A DNA stretch of 64,000 bases from Streptomyces sp. NBC_01460 (lineage in GTDB: Bacteria > Actinomycetota > Actinomycetes > Streptomycetales > Streptomycetaceae). Under the pieces are notes generated by a model, which saw only the letters and a program-made list of their open reading frames with translations, did no database searches and was not told the origin of the DNA. The position numbers and the translations under genes were made by a program. Location of the stretch: assembly GCF_036227405.1 (NCBI RefSeq), contig NZ_CP109473.1:3224001-3288000 (forward strand), given 5' to 3'. Positions 63,321 through 64,000 of this stretch are shown one piece after another (within the stretch, counting starts at the first letter, position 1; the number at the start of each line of letters is the position of its first letter).

Positions 63321-63986
63321 CTACTTCGGCGTGAGATCGGGAGTCTCGGGCAGCCCCGCGTTGTCCTCGCAGCCCAGTTCCTTCGCCATGGCGAGGGAGA
63401 AGGAGTGGGCCACGGTCGCGTAGGCGTCCTTCAGTGCATCGGGGGCGCCCTCGGGATCCGTGGGCATGCCTCCGCGCTCGACGCCGATGTCGATGTGGGC
63501 CGGTTCCGAACCCGGCAGTTTCCCGCTCCGGCAGGCGAACCGGAGGTACGCGCCGTCCGTCGCGGTCAGGGCCCGCTCACCCATTTTCAGCACGGTGAAC
63601 TTCGAGGCGGGGTCGTCCGCCGGGGCGCTGCCGGACAGCTGCCAGGTGATCCGGAGCTCGTCGTCCGGCGCGTAGACACGGCAGACGTCCCCATCGCCGG
63701 TAGAGGAAGAGACGGACGCCTCACCGAGTTTCCTTGCGGCATTCGCGACGGTGCCTTCCATCCCCGACCCCTCGAACCGCGACACCCCCGTGATCACCTT
63801 CAGCGACTTCGCCGCGTCGGCGGAGACCGCATCGCCGCCGCAGAGCTCTGTCCCTGCGACGGCCACATCGGGCCCCTTCGCGGCTTCGTCGTCCGCTCCC
63901 CCGCAGCCGGTGGTTCCGAGAACCAGGAGGCTCACCATGGCCGCGCCGAGGAATGCCCCGCGCACGGCCCTATGACTGATCGCCAT
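63321..63986 (-). CDS. Putative lipoprotein, function unknown
   Basis: A 221-residue protein with a lipoprotein signal (AMVSLLVLGTTGCGG, lipobox TTGC), then a globular domain with several cysteines that could form disulfides (ELCGGDAV, VCRVYAPD, FACRSGK, LGCEDNAG). ATG 63986 follows AGAAGG at 6 nt spacing and is preferred over ATG 63992. Family not recognised; similar exported Streptomyces proteins are often clustered near XRE/DUF397 pairs. Confidence 0.75.
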   Translation of the reverse strand: MAISHRAVRGAFLGAAMVSLLVLGTTGCGGADDEAAKGPDVAVAGTELCGGDAVSADAAKSLKVITGVSRFEGSGMEGTVANAARKLGEASVSSSTGDGDVCRVYAPDDELRITWQLSGSAPADDPASKFTVLKMGERALTATDGAYLRFACRSGKLPGSEPAHIDIGVERGGMPTDPEGAPDALKDAYATVAHSFSLAMAKELGCEDNAGLPETPDLTPK

Positions 63987-64000
63987 CTTCATCCTTCTGT

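Noticed and set aside
63079..63423. 114-residue ORF in the gap before the last lipoprotein
   Set aside because: Overlaps the terminator and the lipoprotein 3' end, with no ribosome site and no recognisable sequence.
59320..64000. Integrative element inserted at tRNA-Cys
   Set aside because: I found no second copy of the tRNA 3' end, no integrase and no excisionase gene in the window.

Overview
The window is a stretch of high-G+C Streptomyces chromosome. The signs are dense convergent and divergent genes, many GTG starts, codons ending in G or C, and a set of lineage markers: an SsgA-like protein, DasR-type operators in front of N-acetylglucosamine PTS genes, RDD, DUF397 and DUF5753 proteins, and a conserved CysO-CysM-Mec cluster. 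From the nag genes to hppD the order matches my memory of the S. coelicolor SCO2905-SCO2928 neighbourhood. That comparison is from memory, not from a search. Roughly 69 protein genes, two tRNA genes, one riboswitch and one cysteine leader peptide can be supported.

Layout. 1-3.5 kb: tail of an unknown gene, a secreted seven-repeat RCC1 protein, a class II aldolase with its DeoR regulator, and a lipoprotein. 3.5-7.6 kb: a drug-efflux MFS/TetR pair with a strong palindromic operator, then argG behind what looks like a leaderless promoter covered by tandem ARG boxes. 7.6-18 kb: DUF445 protein, SGNH esterase, DUF1707 protein, a three-gene ABC-2 transporter, a class A penicillin-binding protein, a guanidinium exporter under a guanidine-III riboswitch, a GroES-like protein and a DUF3618 protein. 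18-23.6 kb: Bcp peroxiredoxin, an MHS-type transporter, an HNH protein of lower G+C next to tRNA-Leu(UAG), rdgB, a lipoprotein and rph.

23.7-27 kb is the N-acetylglucosamine PTS: nagF (EIIB) divergent from nagE1 and nagE2 (EIIC), with three DasR-type dre sites. 27-35.5 kb holds a beta-lactamase-fold hydrolase, a membrane-anchored PemK/MazF-like protein, the CysM/CysO/leader-peptide/Mec cysteine pathway, an amino-acid permease, DUF2017, clpS, pncB and pncA. 35.5-46.5 kb holds a secreted M6 metalloprotease, two RDD proteins, ssgG, an FAD dehydrogenase, a TPR protein and hppD with a divergent AsnC/Lrp regulator. 47-51 kb is a four-gene osmoprotectant ABC operon with overlapping stops and starts. 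51-55 kb: an HTH regulator/small protein/MFS operon, a Lon-like membrane protease and an IclR regulator.

55-64 kb is more accessory: a DEAD/DEAH helicase, a Doc toxin-antitoxin pair with a phased three-copy operator, an MFS exporter, tRNA-Cys(GCA), two unrelated-looking lipoproteins, a coding remnant, an XRE/DUF397 pair, and two Streptomyces-specific hypotheticals.

I found no CRISPR array, prophage, insertion sequence or biosynthetic gene cluster. The most notable items are regulatory: the cysteine leader peptide with a CysO that needs C-terminal trimming, the guanidine-III riboswitch, the phased toxin-antitoxin operator, leaderless promoters overlaid by operators, and the modular HNH protein beside a tRNA gene. 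Most of these belong to known classes; none is proven here to be a wholly new system.
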